DNA of 12,926 nt, taken from an uncultured Dysgonomonas sp. Lineage in GTDB: Bacteria > Bacteroidota > Bacteroidia > Bacteroidales > Dysgonomonadaceae. This document shows positions 1-7,487 of the stretch, in pieces; the first letter of the stretch is position 1, and every line of letters begins with the position of its first letter. The DNA lies in NCBI GenBank assembly GCA_937875275.1, contig CALNCC010000044.1:1-12926 (forward strand), written 5' to 3'. Both the position numbers and the translations under genes were made by a program. The notes beneath the pieces were generated by a model. The model had not been told where the DNA came from. It saw nothing but the letters and a program-made list of their open reading frames with translations, and made no database searches.

Positions 1-8
1 TTTGCCAT
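1..8 (-). CDS. xseB: Start of a gene cut by the window edge, probably xseB (exonuclease VII small subunit)
   Basis: Only the first codons are visible: an ATG at 8-6 on the minus strand followed by GCA AA, reading M-A-K or M-A-N. It lies 4 nt after the xseA stop codon, the spacing expected of a translationally coupled gene. In many bacteria xseA is followed by xseB, whose roughly 60-80 residue product joins the large subunit to form exonuclease VII. The identification rests on position alone, because the body of the gene is outside the window. Confidence 0.45.
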
Positions 9-12
9 ATGT

Positions 13-1248
13 TTATTTTATTGTCGACACTACATCTCCGTCGTGGAACATTGTTTTTATTTCACATCCCTGCTTCAATTCTTTAGCCGATTTTATAATC
101 TTGTTGTTGTACAATGTCAGGCTATACCCTTTTTTCAGGATATTTTCGGGAGAAAGCAGATCGAGATGCTTCGTATATATATCGAGTTTGGAGATGTTGT
201 TTTTTATCTGCTGCTCTACGTTCTTTTTCAGATTAACGGTAATTTGTTGAAGTTTTGTCGATTGCTCCTTTTCCCAGCTTTTAATTATGTATCCTATTCG
301 GGTTTCGAGCGCACCTATCTTTACCATCTCATTTTGGATGTATTGATTGGTAAGAGATACAATATTGTGTTCCAGTACTTCGAGCAGGTCGGCAGCTTGT
401 TGCATCTGACCAACGAAAAATTCCGCTACAGCCGTAGGTGTTTTTGCTCGAGTGTGAGCTACAACATCAAGCACTGTTTCGTCTCGTTCGTGCCCGATGC
501 CTGTGACGATAGGCAACGGATATTGTGCACAATTGGCAGCCAACAGGTACGAGTCGAAACAACTGAGGTCGGATGTGGCTCCTCCTCCTCGGATAATGGC
601 GACAGCGTCGAACTGATCGACATGCTCATATATCCTCTCCAATGCGCTGATGATAGACCCTTCGGCACGATCGCCCTGCATGACGGCAGGGAAAAGCTTG
701 GTGTAAAAAACAAACCCTTGAGTGTTATTCTCCAATTGATTGCAGAAATCCTCGTAGCCTGCCGCAGTAGGAGACGAGATGATCGCAACGCGGTTTGGAA
801 GTGTCGGAATCTCCAACTCTTTATTCAACGAGAGGATACCTTCTTCTTCCAACTGGCGAAGAATGGCTGCACGATTGATCGCCTGATCGCCCAACGTATA
901 GCTTGGGTCGATGTCATGCACAAGGAGGCTATAACCATACAACTCGTGAAACTCGACACTGACCGCAACAAGAACTTTCAGCCCTGACGTAAATGGTTGC
1001 TTTGTTTCATTTTCGAAGTATGCTTTCAGCAGATGAAACGTATTTGCCCATATCATGGCACGGGCTTTTGCGATCAACGTCCGACCCGATTTGTCTTTCT
1101 CTATAAACTCAAGATAACAATGCCCATTTTGGTTTACACGCACATCGCTCATCTCTGCTCTTATCCAATAGTGTTTGTCGAAGCATTCGGTAAGAACACC
1201 CCGCAATCGGCTATTCAGTTCGTAGAGAGAAAATGTTTCGTGTTGCAT
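13..1248 (-). CDS. xseA: Exodeoxyribonuclease VII large subunit
   Basis: This is the catalytic subunit of exonuclease VII, a cytoplasmic metal-independent nuclease that cuts single-stranded DNA from both ends into short acid-soluble pieces and takes part in repair. The 411-residue product has an N-terminal OB-fold (about residues 5-115), the catalytic domain (about 125-280) and a long helical, probably coiled-coil region (about 280-375) that in the family wraps around small subunits. Recognisable motifs are IIRGGGATSDL (218-228) and the family signature starting GIGHERDETVLD (250-261) and continuing to RAKTPTAVAE (267-276). The ATG at 1248 is preferred over a TTG two codons upstream, because the ATG is the standard start and sits 7 nt after the stop of the preceding peptidase gene. 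No promoter is visible in that gap, so it is probably co-transcribed with the peptidase gene. Confidence 0.95.
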   Translation of the reverse strand: MQHETFSLYELNSRLRGVLTECFDKHYWIRAEMSDVRVNQNGHCYLEFIEKDKSGRTLIAKARAMIWANTFHLLKAYFENETKQPFTSGLKVLVAVSVEFHELYGYSLLVHDIDPSYTLGDQAINRAAILRQLEEEGILSLNKELEIPTLPNRVAIISSPTAAGYEDFCNQLENNTQGFVFYTKLFPAVMQGDRAEGSIISALERIYEHVDQFDAVAIIRGGGATSDLSCFDSYLLAANCAQYPLPIVTGIGHERDETVLDVVAHTRAKTPTAVAEFFVGQMQQAADLLEVLEHNIVSLTNQYIQNEMVKIGALETRIGYIIKSWEKEQSTKLQQITVNLKKNVEQQIKNNISKLDIYTKHLDLLSPENILKKGYSLTLYNNKIIKSAKELKQGCEIKTMFHDGDVVSTIK

Positions 1249-1255
1249 CTGCAAT

Positions 1256-2899
1256 TTAGAATATGACCGTAAATTCTTCCTGAGTTCCGTTTCCTGTAAT
1301 ATAGAGTTTGTATGTTCCTTTCTTATCGGTTTTCAACGACTTGGCATATTGGTCTTTCTTCAATGTCTGAGACCATATTTTTTTCTCTTTGCCTTTTTCT
1401 TGTTTTGTCAGTTTCACACTATATTTACCCGCACTCTCGGTCTTAGAGATCACCTCAAATTTTCCGTTTTCGGAAGATACAAAGCGGATAATATCTGATT
1501 CGATTAAACTGTTTTTTTTCTTTTCAATCAGCTCTTTCCCTATAACCAAAGCTTTCATCATGTCGGGGATGCCGTATCCGTATGTTTCATCCGGATTCTG
1601 ATATCTATCGGCAGATTGCTGTATAACCTTAATTATTTCTTTGTTTGTCAATTCGGGCAATGCTTGCACAAGGCATGCTGTGATACCGCACATAATAGGA
1701 GACGAGAACGATGTACCGTTACCCGGATTTACAGCTCCGCGCTGATTGACAACATGGGCTGCAACACCCAAAGCCATCACATCGGGCTTCACGCGCATAT
1801 CGGCAGTGTATCCTCTCGAACTGAACGATGCCACCACTGAATCGGCAACGATAGCCCCCACAGTCAACACATTTTCGGCATCGCCCGGTGCTGTTATCTT
1901 TCTCCACGCCTGCGCTCCCGAATTGCCGGCACTGCATACAATCAAAAGTCCTTTGTCTGCTGCCATTGCTGCTGCATTTGAAATAAAGGCGGTTTTACCA
2001 TCCAGATCGTCGTGTGTATACCCTTTCGTGGGGGCATCAAACGAGTTGTAACCCAACGATGTATTTGCAACTTTAACGCCAAGACTGTCAGCATACTCTA
2101 CGGCTGCCGCCCAATAATCTTCCTCGATAGGAAATTCGGAGCGACTGTCTTCCGTTCCCAACAGCCAGTAGGTGGCTTCGGGTGCTGTTCCTACAAATGT
2201 ATGCGGAACGTTTGTTCCCATGCACGACAACACGCACAATCCATGATCGTTAGGTTGATGGAAGAGATCTTCGTATTGATAAACAAATCCTTTATATCCG
2301 GCGATGTTGACGCTTTTAATAAGCTCTATATTGGGTAGTTGGCTAAATCCGGCATCAATAACGGCAACATCTACTCCCTGTCCTTTATGTCCGGCATTGT
2401 GCAGATGATGTCCGTTGAGTGTGCGGATATTTCTTTCCGCCAATCCGTAATAATCTTCATTATCCCTTTTTCCTTTAAACATCAGAGCTGTATCGGGATA
2501 AGCTTTATTTTCTTTTTTGGCTTTTCCTCGCCAAACCAATTTTACATTGTCTACGAACGAAAGTTTTTTTAGAGCCTCTACATTCGCGCTGTCAGCACAG
2601 TGCACAGCTATTGTTTTTTGCCATTTGCTCTTGGCAACAACAATGCCACCGACCTTCTCTATCTTTTCCACATACTTGTCCGAGATGGGCAAGTCGCTTT
2701 CGTCTATTGCTATTCCATAATTTGCCCGTCGGTCTATCGCCTTCTGCGAAAGGAACTGTTCGGGCTTCTTGATCGAATACGACGATTTACCTTTGTCTTT
2801 CAGGTAGAGACGGAATTTGTATTCATACTCCTGAGCATTCAGGTTAGCGGTAATAGCTGCAACGAGCAGGCAACACAAGGCAACAGATATTTTTTTCAT
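1256..2899 (-). CDS. Secreted S8-family (subtilisin-like) serine peptidase
   Basis: The 547-residue product starts with a clear signal peptide (lysines at 2-3, hydrophobic stretch to about residue 18, probable cleavage after NLNA at 22), so it is exported across the inner membrane. The S8 catalytic triad is complete: Asp182 in AVIDAGF, His219 in NDHG, Ser397 in GTSFSSP, with the oxyanion-hole Asn326 in SAGNSG. The region before the triad (about 25-125, with YLKDKGKSSYSIKKPEQFLS) resembles the N-terminal part of Bacteroidetes S8 peptidases and may act as an inhibitory propeptide. After the catalytic domain (ends about 455) there is a lysine-rich tail of about 80 residues with predicted beta strands. 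I do not recognise this tail as a standard type IX secretion signal. The substrate is unknown. The gene is first in an apparent operon with xseA. Confidence 0.92.
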   Translation of the reverse strand: MKKISVALCCLLVAAITANLNAQEYEYKFRLYLKDKGKSSYSIKKPEQFLSQKAIDRRANYGIAIDESDLPISDKYVEKIEKVGGIVVAKSKWQKTIAVHCADSANVEALKKLSFVDNVKLVWRGKAKKENKAYPDTALMFKGKRDNEDYYGLAERNIRTLNGHHLHNAGHKGQGVDVAVIDAGFSQLPNIELIKSVNIAGYKGFVYQYEDLFHQPNDHGLCVLSCMGTNVPHTFVGTAPEATYWLLGTEDSRSEFPIEEDYWAAAVEYADSLGVKVANTSLGYNSFDAPTKGYTHDDLDGKTAFISNAAAMAADKGLLIVCSAGNSGAQAWRKITAPGDAENVLTVGAIVADSVVASFSSRGYTADMRVKPDVMALGVAAHVVNQRGAVNPGNGTSFSSPIMCGITACLVQALPELTNKEIIKVIQQSADRYQNPDETYGYGIPDMMKALVIGKELIEKKKNSLIESDIIRFVSSENGKFEVISKTESAGKYSVKLTKQEKGKEKKIWSQTLKKDQYAKSLKTDKKGTYKLYITGNGTQEEFTVIF

Positions 2900-2932
2900 A
2901 TATAAAGGTTGTTATAATTTACTTATGAGAAA

Positions 2933-2940
2933 TAAAGATA
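2933..2940 (-). promoter_or_regulatory. Weak candidate -7 box for the S8 peptidase gene
   Basis: On the minus strand this reads TATCTTTA, one base off the Bacteroidetes -7 consensus TAnnTTTG, 33 nt upstream of the peptidase ATG. A TTTA at 2966-2963 lies 22 nt further upstream as a possible -33 element. Both matches are imperfect and the 74-bp gap is A/T-rich, so chance is a real possibility. Confidence 0.3.
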
Positions 2941-2973
2941 GAAAACTAATTGAAATAATTGCTAAACAGTACT

Positions 2974-4668
2974 TCAACTTTGTTTTTCGGCGAGCACGGC
3001 ATCGGCTCTTTCGAGGGCGATACTGATGTGGCTGCAAATATTTTCCTTGCCCAATAGTTCCACAAATCCGGCTTTCTCGAGTTTCTCCTGCACATTTGGT
3101 CTTACACCCGAAAGGATGATAGTAATATTCTCTTTTTGCGATTTCTTACAAAGGCTTTCCAGATTATGCAGAGCCGTAGAGTCGACAAACGGAACTTTTC
3201 GCATGCGTATGATACGTATCTTGGCTTTGTCGCCTATGACACGCATACTCTCATCAAACTTATTGGCTACACCGAAGAAGAAAGGGCCGTCTATTTCATA
3301 CACCTCAACACCTTTTGGTAAGATCAATTTTTCTTCAGAGGCAGAGGCAAAGCCGTCTTCATCCGCCATCGTTAACTCATTTCTTGCAACCGATATTTCA
3401 GTTGTTTCAGTTATTCGTCTCATAAACAAGAACACAGCCAATACTAATCCCACCTCAATAGCTATCGTAAGGTCGAAGATGACTGTCAACAAGAAGGTTG
3501 TTACAAGAACGGCAACGTCAGACTTCGGCCCTCTCAACAAAGATTTGAATGTGCGCCATTCGCTCATGTTGTATGCAACAATAACCAATACACCTGCCAG
3601 ACAAGCCATCGGAATGTGTTTTGTCAGATCGCCTAAGAACAAAACAATAAGTAATAGAACAACAGCATGTATTATTCCCGCTACGGGAGTCCGTCCGCCG
3701 TTGTTGATATTGGTCATTGTTCGGGCAATAGCACCCGTTACGGGAATACCGCCAAATATAGGAACAATCATATTTGCTGCACCTTGAGCTATCAACTCTG
3801 TATTCGAATTGGTTTTTTCTCCTGTAACACCATCAGCTACCTTTGCCGACAACAGTGATTCTATAGCACACAGTATGGCAATTGTAAACGCAGAAGGAAA
3901 TAAAAGGCGAATACTCTCTAAGTTCACCGAAATATTATTCATTTCGGGGAGATTGGTGTTTATCGTAAATCGATCTCCGATAGTTGCTATCCCTTCTATT
4001 CCACAAAACGTTTTCAGTAAATAGACGATAGCAGTAATCAGTATAATTGCGATGAGCGATCCCGGAATTTTCTTAAACAGCTTGGAGGAATATATAATCA
4101 CAAGTACACTTGCCACACCTACACCAAGTGTCCAGAAGTCAACCGAAAGTATATTCTGAAAGTATACTTTCCATTTTTCAACGAAGCCTGATGGTATATC
4201 ACTGATCTGAAGACCAAACAGGTCGTTGATCTGTGTCGAGAAGATCGTCAAGGCTATTCCGCTCGTAAACCCCACGATGATGGGGAAGGGGATAAACTTG
4301 ATCACCGTCCCGAGTTTCAGGACTCCCATCAGAATGAGAATAATACCTGCAAGGAGCGTTGCGATAGCAAGCCCCGTCATGCCGAATTGCTGAATAATGC
4401 CATATACAATAACGATGAAAGCCCCTGTCGGGCCACCTATCTGCACTGTACATCCCCCCAGAATAGCGACAACGAAGCCCCCGATAATAGCGGTATAGAT
4501 GCCCACCTCGGGCGACACTCCCGAAGCAATCCCAAATGCAATGGCAAGGGGGAGAGCCACAATGCCGACAATGATGCCCGCCATGGCATCTTTAATAAAC
4601 TTTTCTTTGTTGTACGATTTTAAGGAGATAAGTAATTGCGGCTTAAAATCAGAAAACATTTTTTTCAT
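2974..4668 (-). CDS. SulP-family anion transporter with C-terminal STAS domain
   Basis: The 564-residue product is an inner-membrane transporter of the SulP (SLC26-like) family. Residues about 25-420 are very hydrophobic with many membrane spans. They include the family region beginning GIVGIVALPLAIAFGIASG (about 34-50) and the later motif GAIARTMTN followed by NGGRTP (312-327). A soluble STAS domain (about 450-555) follows, with VPFVDSTALHNL (492-503) at the position of the conserved STAS loop. Known members move sulfate, bicarbonate or C4-dicarboxylates, often coupled to Na+ or H+; the sequence does not say which applies here. The length is typical. An in-frame ATG three codons downstream (4659) is an alternative start. 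The gene is a single unit diverging from rlmD, with its own promoter and a structured leader. Confidence 0.93.
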   Translation of the reverse strand: MKKMFSDFKPQLLISLKSYNKEKFIKDAMAGIIVGIVALPLAIAFGIASGVSPEVGIYTAIIGGFVVAILGGCTVQIGGPTGAFIVIVYGIIQQFGMTGLAIATLLAGIILILMGVLKLGTVIKFIPFPIIVGFTSGIALTIFSTQINDLFGLQISDIPSGFVEKWKVYFQNILSVDFWTLGVGVASVLVIIYSSKLFKKIPGSLIAIILITAIVYLLKTFCGIEGIATIGDRFTINTNLPEMNNISVNLESIRLLFPSAFTIAILCAIESLLSAKVADGVTGEKTNSNTELIAQGAANMIVPIFGGIPVTGAIARTMTNINNGGRTPVAGIIHAVVLLLIVLFLGDLTKHIPMACLAGVLVIVAYNMSEWRTFKSLLRGPKSDVAVLVTTFLLTVIFDLTIAIEVGLVLAVFLFMRRITETTEISVARNELTMADEDGFASASEEKLILPKGVEVYEIDGPFFFGVANKFDESMRVIGDKAKIRIIRMRKVPFVDSTALHNLESLCKKSQKENITIILSGVRPNVQEKLEKAGFVELLGKENICSHISIALERADAVLAEKQS

Positions 4669-4671
4669 ACT

Positions 4672-4702
4672 ATATCAAACCCCGCGATATGAAAAGGGGC
4701 TT
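4672..4702 (-). promoter_or_regulatory. Leader hairpin with pseudoknot potential before the sulP-type gene
   Basis: In the presumed sulP mRNA leader, AAGCCCC (4702-4696) pairs with GGGGTTT (4683-4677), with one G-U pair, around a 12-nt loop. The loop contains ATATC (4690-4686), which is complementary to GATAT (4676-4672), three nt before the start codon. Hairpin and loop pairing together would give an H-type pseudoknot over the translation start. The connecting loop is short (3 nt if the first stem is limited to CCCC/GGGG), so the full pseudoknot may be strained. It does not match any riboswitch class I know. Confidence 0.35.
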
Positions 4703-4754
4703 TCCTATTATAAATTAAACAAACATGAATTCTTCTTTTACCTTTCCGGCAGCA

Positions 4755-4762
4755 CAAAGGTA
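4755..4762 (-). promoter_or_regulatory. Promoter -7 box for the sulP-type gene
   Basis: On the minus strand this reads TACCTTTG, a perfect match to the Bacteroidetes -7 consensus TAnnTTTG. Transcription would begin near 4749, giving a leader of about 80 nt. No good TTTG -33 element lies at the usual 19-21 nt spacing; that position falls in the inverted repeat at 4776-4793. Confidence 0.6.
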
Positions 4763-4775
4763 CAAAATCTTTGAC

Positions 4776-4793
4776 TGCTAACATTTTTTAGCA
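4776..4793. repeat. Inverted repeat between two divergent promoters (candidate operator)
   Basis: TGCTAA (4776-4781) and TTAGCA (4788-4793) form a perfect 6-bp inverted repeat around CATTTT. The symmetry extends imperfectly outward to TTTG at 4770 and CAAA at 4800, with a one-base length difference between the arms. It lies where the -33 regions of both the sulP-type and rlmD promoters should be, so a bound protein could affect both. A role as an operator is inference. Confidence 0.4.
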
Positions 4794-4805
4794 TGACAAA
4801 TTACT

Positions 4806-4813
4806 TATCTTTG
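4806..4813 (+). promoter_or_regulatory. Promoter -7 box for rlmD
   Basis: TATCTTTG matches the Bacteroidetes -7 consensus TAnnTTTG exactly. Transcription would start near 4819, leaving a leader of about 18 nt before the ATG at 4837. It rules out the upstream GTG at 4813, which overlaps the last base of the box. The -33 region holds only a T-run (4784-4789). Confidence 0.65.
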
Positions 4814-4836
4814 TGCCTCATTTCAGAAATCGGACA

Positions 4837-6246
4837 ATGGCCAAAAATAAGAAAACGTTACCTCTTGTAGAAAATGTTGAGGTTGTAGATATTGCCGCCG
4901 AAGGTAAGGCAATAGCAAAAGTGAACGATTTAGTCGTTTTCATCCCCTATGTGATTCCGGGTGATGTGGTAGATTTGCAGATATACCGTAAGAAAAACAA
5001 ATATGCGGAAGGACGCCCCATGCGTTTTGTAAAATATTCTTCGCTGCGAACCGACGCTTTCTGTGAACACTTTGGCGTGTGCGGCGGATGCAAATGGCAA
5101 ATATTGCCTTATGCCGAGCAGTTGAGATATAAGCAAAAACAGGTAGTTGACAATCTGCAACGTATAGGAAAGGTAGAGTTGCCCGAAATCCCGCCTATTT
5201 TGGGTTCAGAGAAGACCGAGTTTTATCGCAACAAGTTGGAATTTACATTTTCGAATAAAAGGTGGCTTACCCTTGAGCAAATAAATTCGGGAGAGAGCTT
5301 TGACAACATGAATGGTGTCGGGTTTCATATTCCCGGAATGTTTGACAAAGTACTGGATATAGATAAGTGTTGGTTGCAGGATGATGTTTCCAATCAGATA
5401 AGAAACTTTGTACGTTCGTTCTGTGCAAAAGAAGGATATTCTTTCTTCGACCTCAGAAACAGAGGCGGACTGATGCGTACACTTATTGTTCGCACTTCGT
5501 CGACAGGCGAGCTGATGTTGATTGTTGTTTTCTACGACGACGAGGAAGATAAACGCAAGCTCTTGATGGATGCCATCGCCACAGAATTTCCTCAGATAAC
5601 GTCGTTGCTGTATATTGTCAACCAAAAAGCGAATGATACGATCTCGGATCAGGAGGTTGTGGTATGGAAAGGTAATGACTATATTTTTGAGGAGATGGAA
5701 GGTCTGAAATTTAAGATCGGATCAAAATCTTTCTATCAGACAAATAGCGAGCAGGCTTATAATCTATATAAAATAGCTCGCGATTTTGCCGGACTCACCG
5801 GCGATGAACTTGTGTATGACTTATACACAGGGACGGGTACGATTGCCAATTTTGTTGCCCGCCAAGCGAAGAAAGTAGTTGGAATAGAATATGTAGAGGA
5901 TGCCATTGTGGATGCGAAAGACAACTCGAAGTACAATGGAATTGACAACACGTTGTTCTATGCCGGAGACATGAAAGATATATTGACGCAAGACTTTATC
6001 AACGAACATGGCAAACCCGATGTAATCATTACCGACCCACCACGCGCAGGCATGCACGATGATGTGATTGGTGCTATTCTGTTTGCAAACCCTTCACGCA
6101 TTGTTTATGTAAGTTGTAATCCGGCTACGCAAGCACGAGATTTAAGCTTGTTAGATGCCCAATATAAAGTAGAGAAAGTGCAGCCTGTAGACATGTTCCC
6201 TCACACCCACCATGTAGAAAATGTGGTGCTGCTTGTAAGAAGATAA
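4837..6246 (+). CDS. rlmD: 23S rRNA (uracil-5-)-methyltransferase, RlmD/RumA type
   Basis: This cytoplasmic enzyme transfers a methyl group from S-adenosylmethionine to C5 of a uridine in 23S rRNA (U1939 in the E. coli enzyme). The 469-residue product has an N-terminal TRAM RNA-binding domain (about 5-65). Four cysteines (C76, C82, C85, C178) are spaced as the [4Fe-4S] cluster ligands of the RumA family. The SAM-binding region includes YDLYTGTGTIANF (327-339) and TDPPRAG (399-405). The catalytic cysteine is C427 in VSCNP, with the general-base glutamate E461 in HHVEN near the C-terminus. The target uridine cannot be read from sequence; relatives modify U747 or both sites. The ATG at 4837 was chosen because the longer frame from a GTG at 4813 starts inside the promoter. 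The gene is monocistronic and converges on an unknown lipoprotein gene; no terminator is evident in the 66-bp gap. Confidence 0.92.
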   Translation: MAKNKKTLPLVENVEVVDIAAEGKAIAKVNDLVVFIPYVIPGDVVDLQIYRKKNKYAEGRPMRFVKYSSLRTDAFCEHFGVCGGCKWQILPYAEQLRYKQKQVVDNLQRIGKVELPEIPPILGSEKTEFYRNKLEFTFSNKRWLTLEQINSGESFDNMNGVGFHIPGMFDKVLDIDKCWLQDDVSNQIRNFVRSFCAKEGYSFFDLRNRGGLMRTLIVRTSSTGELMLIVVFYDDEEDKRKLLMDAIATEFPQITSLLYIVNQKANDTISDQEVVVWKGNDYIFEEMEGLKFKIGSKSFYQTNSEQAYNLYKIARDFAGLTGDELVYDLYTGTGTIANFVARQAKKVVGIEYVEDAIVDAKDNSKYNGIDNTLFYAGDMKDILTQDFINEHGKPDVIITDPPRAGMHDDVIGAILFANPSRIVYVSCNPATQARDLSLLDAQYKVEKVQPVDMFPHTHHVENVVLLVRR

Positions 6247-6312
6247 GGTCATAAACGAGAGCCTGTCAGAGTAGATCAATGCGACAAAGTCTATGGGGAT
6301 ACTCGGGTCGTG

Positions 6313-6825
6313 TTATTTATTGAGAGTCCACTTGAGAGAAGAATCCATGATGAGAAGGCTGTCTTCATTATGCACATATATCTCTGTCCATACAATTCTA
6401 TCATCAATCATTAAGCCATAGTCTTCGTGCGCTTTTATCTGCATAGCTTCTTCGTATGAAATCAGCTTATCTATCTGTATAGGTATACAAGGAGTACCAT
6501 GCTTAAAAACTGTGACCAATGTAGAATCGACATAGGTGTAACCTTGCACATCATATAATTTTTCATCCATTTGAGGACTAACAGATGCTCTTATTTCAAT
6601 AAAGCAACTGTCGTGCCTTGTATAAGGGACCAATTTCAGATAATAGTCAGGTTCTCCGTATATCCTCTTTTTTCTTATGTACTGGTTAAACTCACAAATA
6701 GCATTTTCTATATTCTCCGGAAATACAGAATCTGTATTTTTGCCTTTTTTTGTATTCACACAGGCTATAAACAACAGTGCAATACTCAATGTCCCAAATT
6801 GTAATAATCTCTTATTGTTTTTCAT
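6313..6825 (-). CDS. Putative lipoprotein of unknown function
   Basis: I do not recognise this 170-residue protein. Its N-terminus is a lipoprotein signal: basic MKNNKR, a hydrophobic stretch, then FIAC with Cys22 as the lipidation site. The -3 Phe is a little unusual, but the overall shape fits signal peptidase II processing. The mature part of about 149 residues is polar, has no further membrane segment, and contains many charged and aromatic residues with alternating strands, suggesting a small beta-rich or alpha/beta periplasmic domain. It follows another exported unknown protein by 40 nt with no visible promoter, so the two are probably co-transcribed. Lipid attachment places it at the inner or outer membrane, facing periplasm or surface. 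Confidence 0.75.
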   Translation of the reverse strand: MKNNKRLLQFGTLSIALLFIACVNTKKGKNTDSVFPENIENAICEFNQYIRKKRIYGEPDYYLKLVPYTRHDSCFIEIRASVSPQMDEKLYDVQGYTYVDSTLVTVFKHGTPCIPIQIDKLISYEEAMQIKAHEDYGLMIDDRIVWTEIYVHNEDSLLIMDSSLKWTLNK

Positions 6826-6865
6826 ATTCTTTACTACTATTTGAACAAAAGCGGATTAAAAACAA

Positions 6866-7426
6866 CTAATGTTCCCAATTAGAAGCACAATAGTCTATTG
6901 GTTCCAAAGAGTTTTTATCTATCCTGATTCCAATATCTTTATAGGTATTACTTCCTGTTGATATAAGATATTCTTGATATATATAATCTCTGAATATAAA
7001 CGGTGCCCCAATGTGTAACTCGGATGTAAAAGAGTCCTTATGTGGTCGCGGCAGAAATATTGTTGAATCTACTTTTAGTTTTATTGGAATCCGTCTCTCC
7101 CTCTTGGTTCGTATAGCAAGGCTTTTAAGCTCTTTTTCATACACGGAATCAGCGGTTAGAACATAGTCTGATTCATCATAATAATAACAATCTAAAATTA
7201 TTGATTGTATGCCGGCATTAGTATTCGCAGTGCCATCGAAATATATCTTATTCGTGGATAGGTATGGTTCTTTTACCATAACAATACTATCACAAAAATA
7301 GGCATAACTTTTTTGAGTGATGATGTTGATAAGACTATCATTCAGGGATATCTCTTGAGCTTTCGATTGTAATGTACTCGTAATAATGAGGAAAAAACAC
7401 AGCATTGGCACAGATATTCGTTTCAT
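6866..7426 (-). CDS. Exported protein of unknown function
   Basis: I do not recognise this 186-residue protein. It has a signal peptide: MKR, a hydrophobic core to about residue 17, and probable cleavage after SKA at 23, immediately before QEI. The mature region has no further membrane span and is rich in Tyr, Asp and Ser, including a YYYDESDY stretch (about 82-89). It has only two cysteines, C45 and C180, so a single disulfide is possible. It does not obviously resemble the lipoprotein encoded downstream. It sits 61 nt after the TrmH-family methyltransferase gene on the same strand and may be read through from it or from a weak local promoter. Confidence 0.75.
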   Translation of the reverse strand: MKRISVPMLCFFLIITSTLQSKAQEISLNDSLINIITQKSYAYFCDSIVMVKEPYLSTNKIYFDGTANTNAGIQSIILDCYYYDESDYVLTADSVYEKELKSLAIRTKRERRIPIKLKVDSTIFLPRPHKDSFTSELHIGAPFIFRDYIYQEYLISTGSNTYKDIGIRIDKNSLEPIDYCASNWEH

Positions 7427-7470
7427 AGCATTGCAGATTTTATTATTACTCCATTCTCAATAACGATTTC

Positions 7471-7478
7471 TAAAGATA
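7471..7478 (-). promoter_or_regulatory. Weak candidate -7 box before the exported unknown protein
   Basis: The minus strand reads TATCTTTA, one base off TAnnTTTG, 44 nt before the ATG at 7426. No -33 element is seen at the usual spacing. If real, it gives the two exported proteins a transcript separate from the methyltransferase gene. Confidence 0.25.
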
Positions 7479-7487
7479 AGAAAAAAA

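Noticed and set aside
43..987. Long open frame of 314 codons on the plus strand across xseA
   Set aside because: It lies wholly antisense to a gene with clear exonuclease VII motifs, has no recognisable domain, and the xseA reading fits better.
3026..3787. Open frame of 253 codons on the plus strand across the sulP-type gene
   Set aside because: It mirrors a conserved membrane transporter and STAS domain; the composition and lack of any domain fit a shadow frame.
4813..4836. GTG start for rlmD giving eight more residues
   Set aside because: The GTG is the end of a perfect -7 promoter box, so it should not be in the mRNA; the ATG at 4837 also gives the usual family N-terminus.
6247..6312. 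Search for a terminator between rlmD and the convergent lipoprotein gene
   Set aside because: No stem followed by a T-run on either strand was found; nothing is called here.
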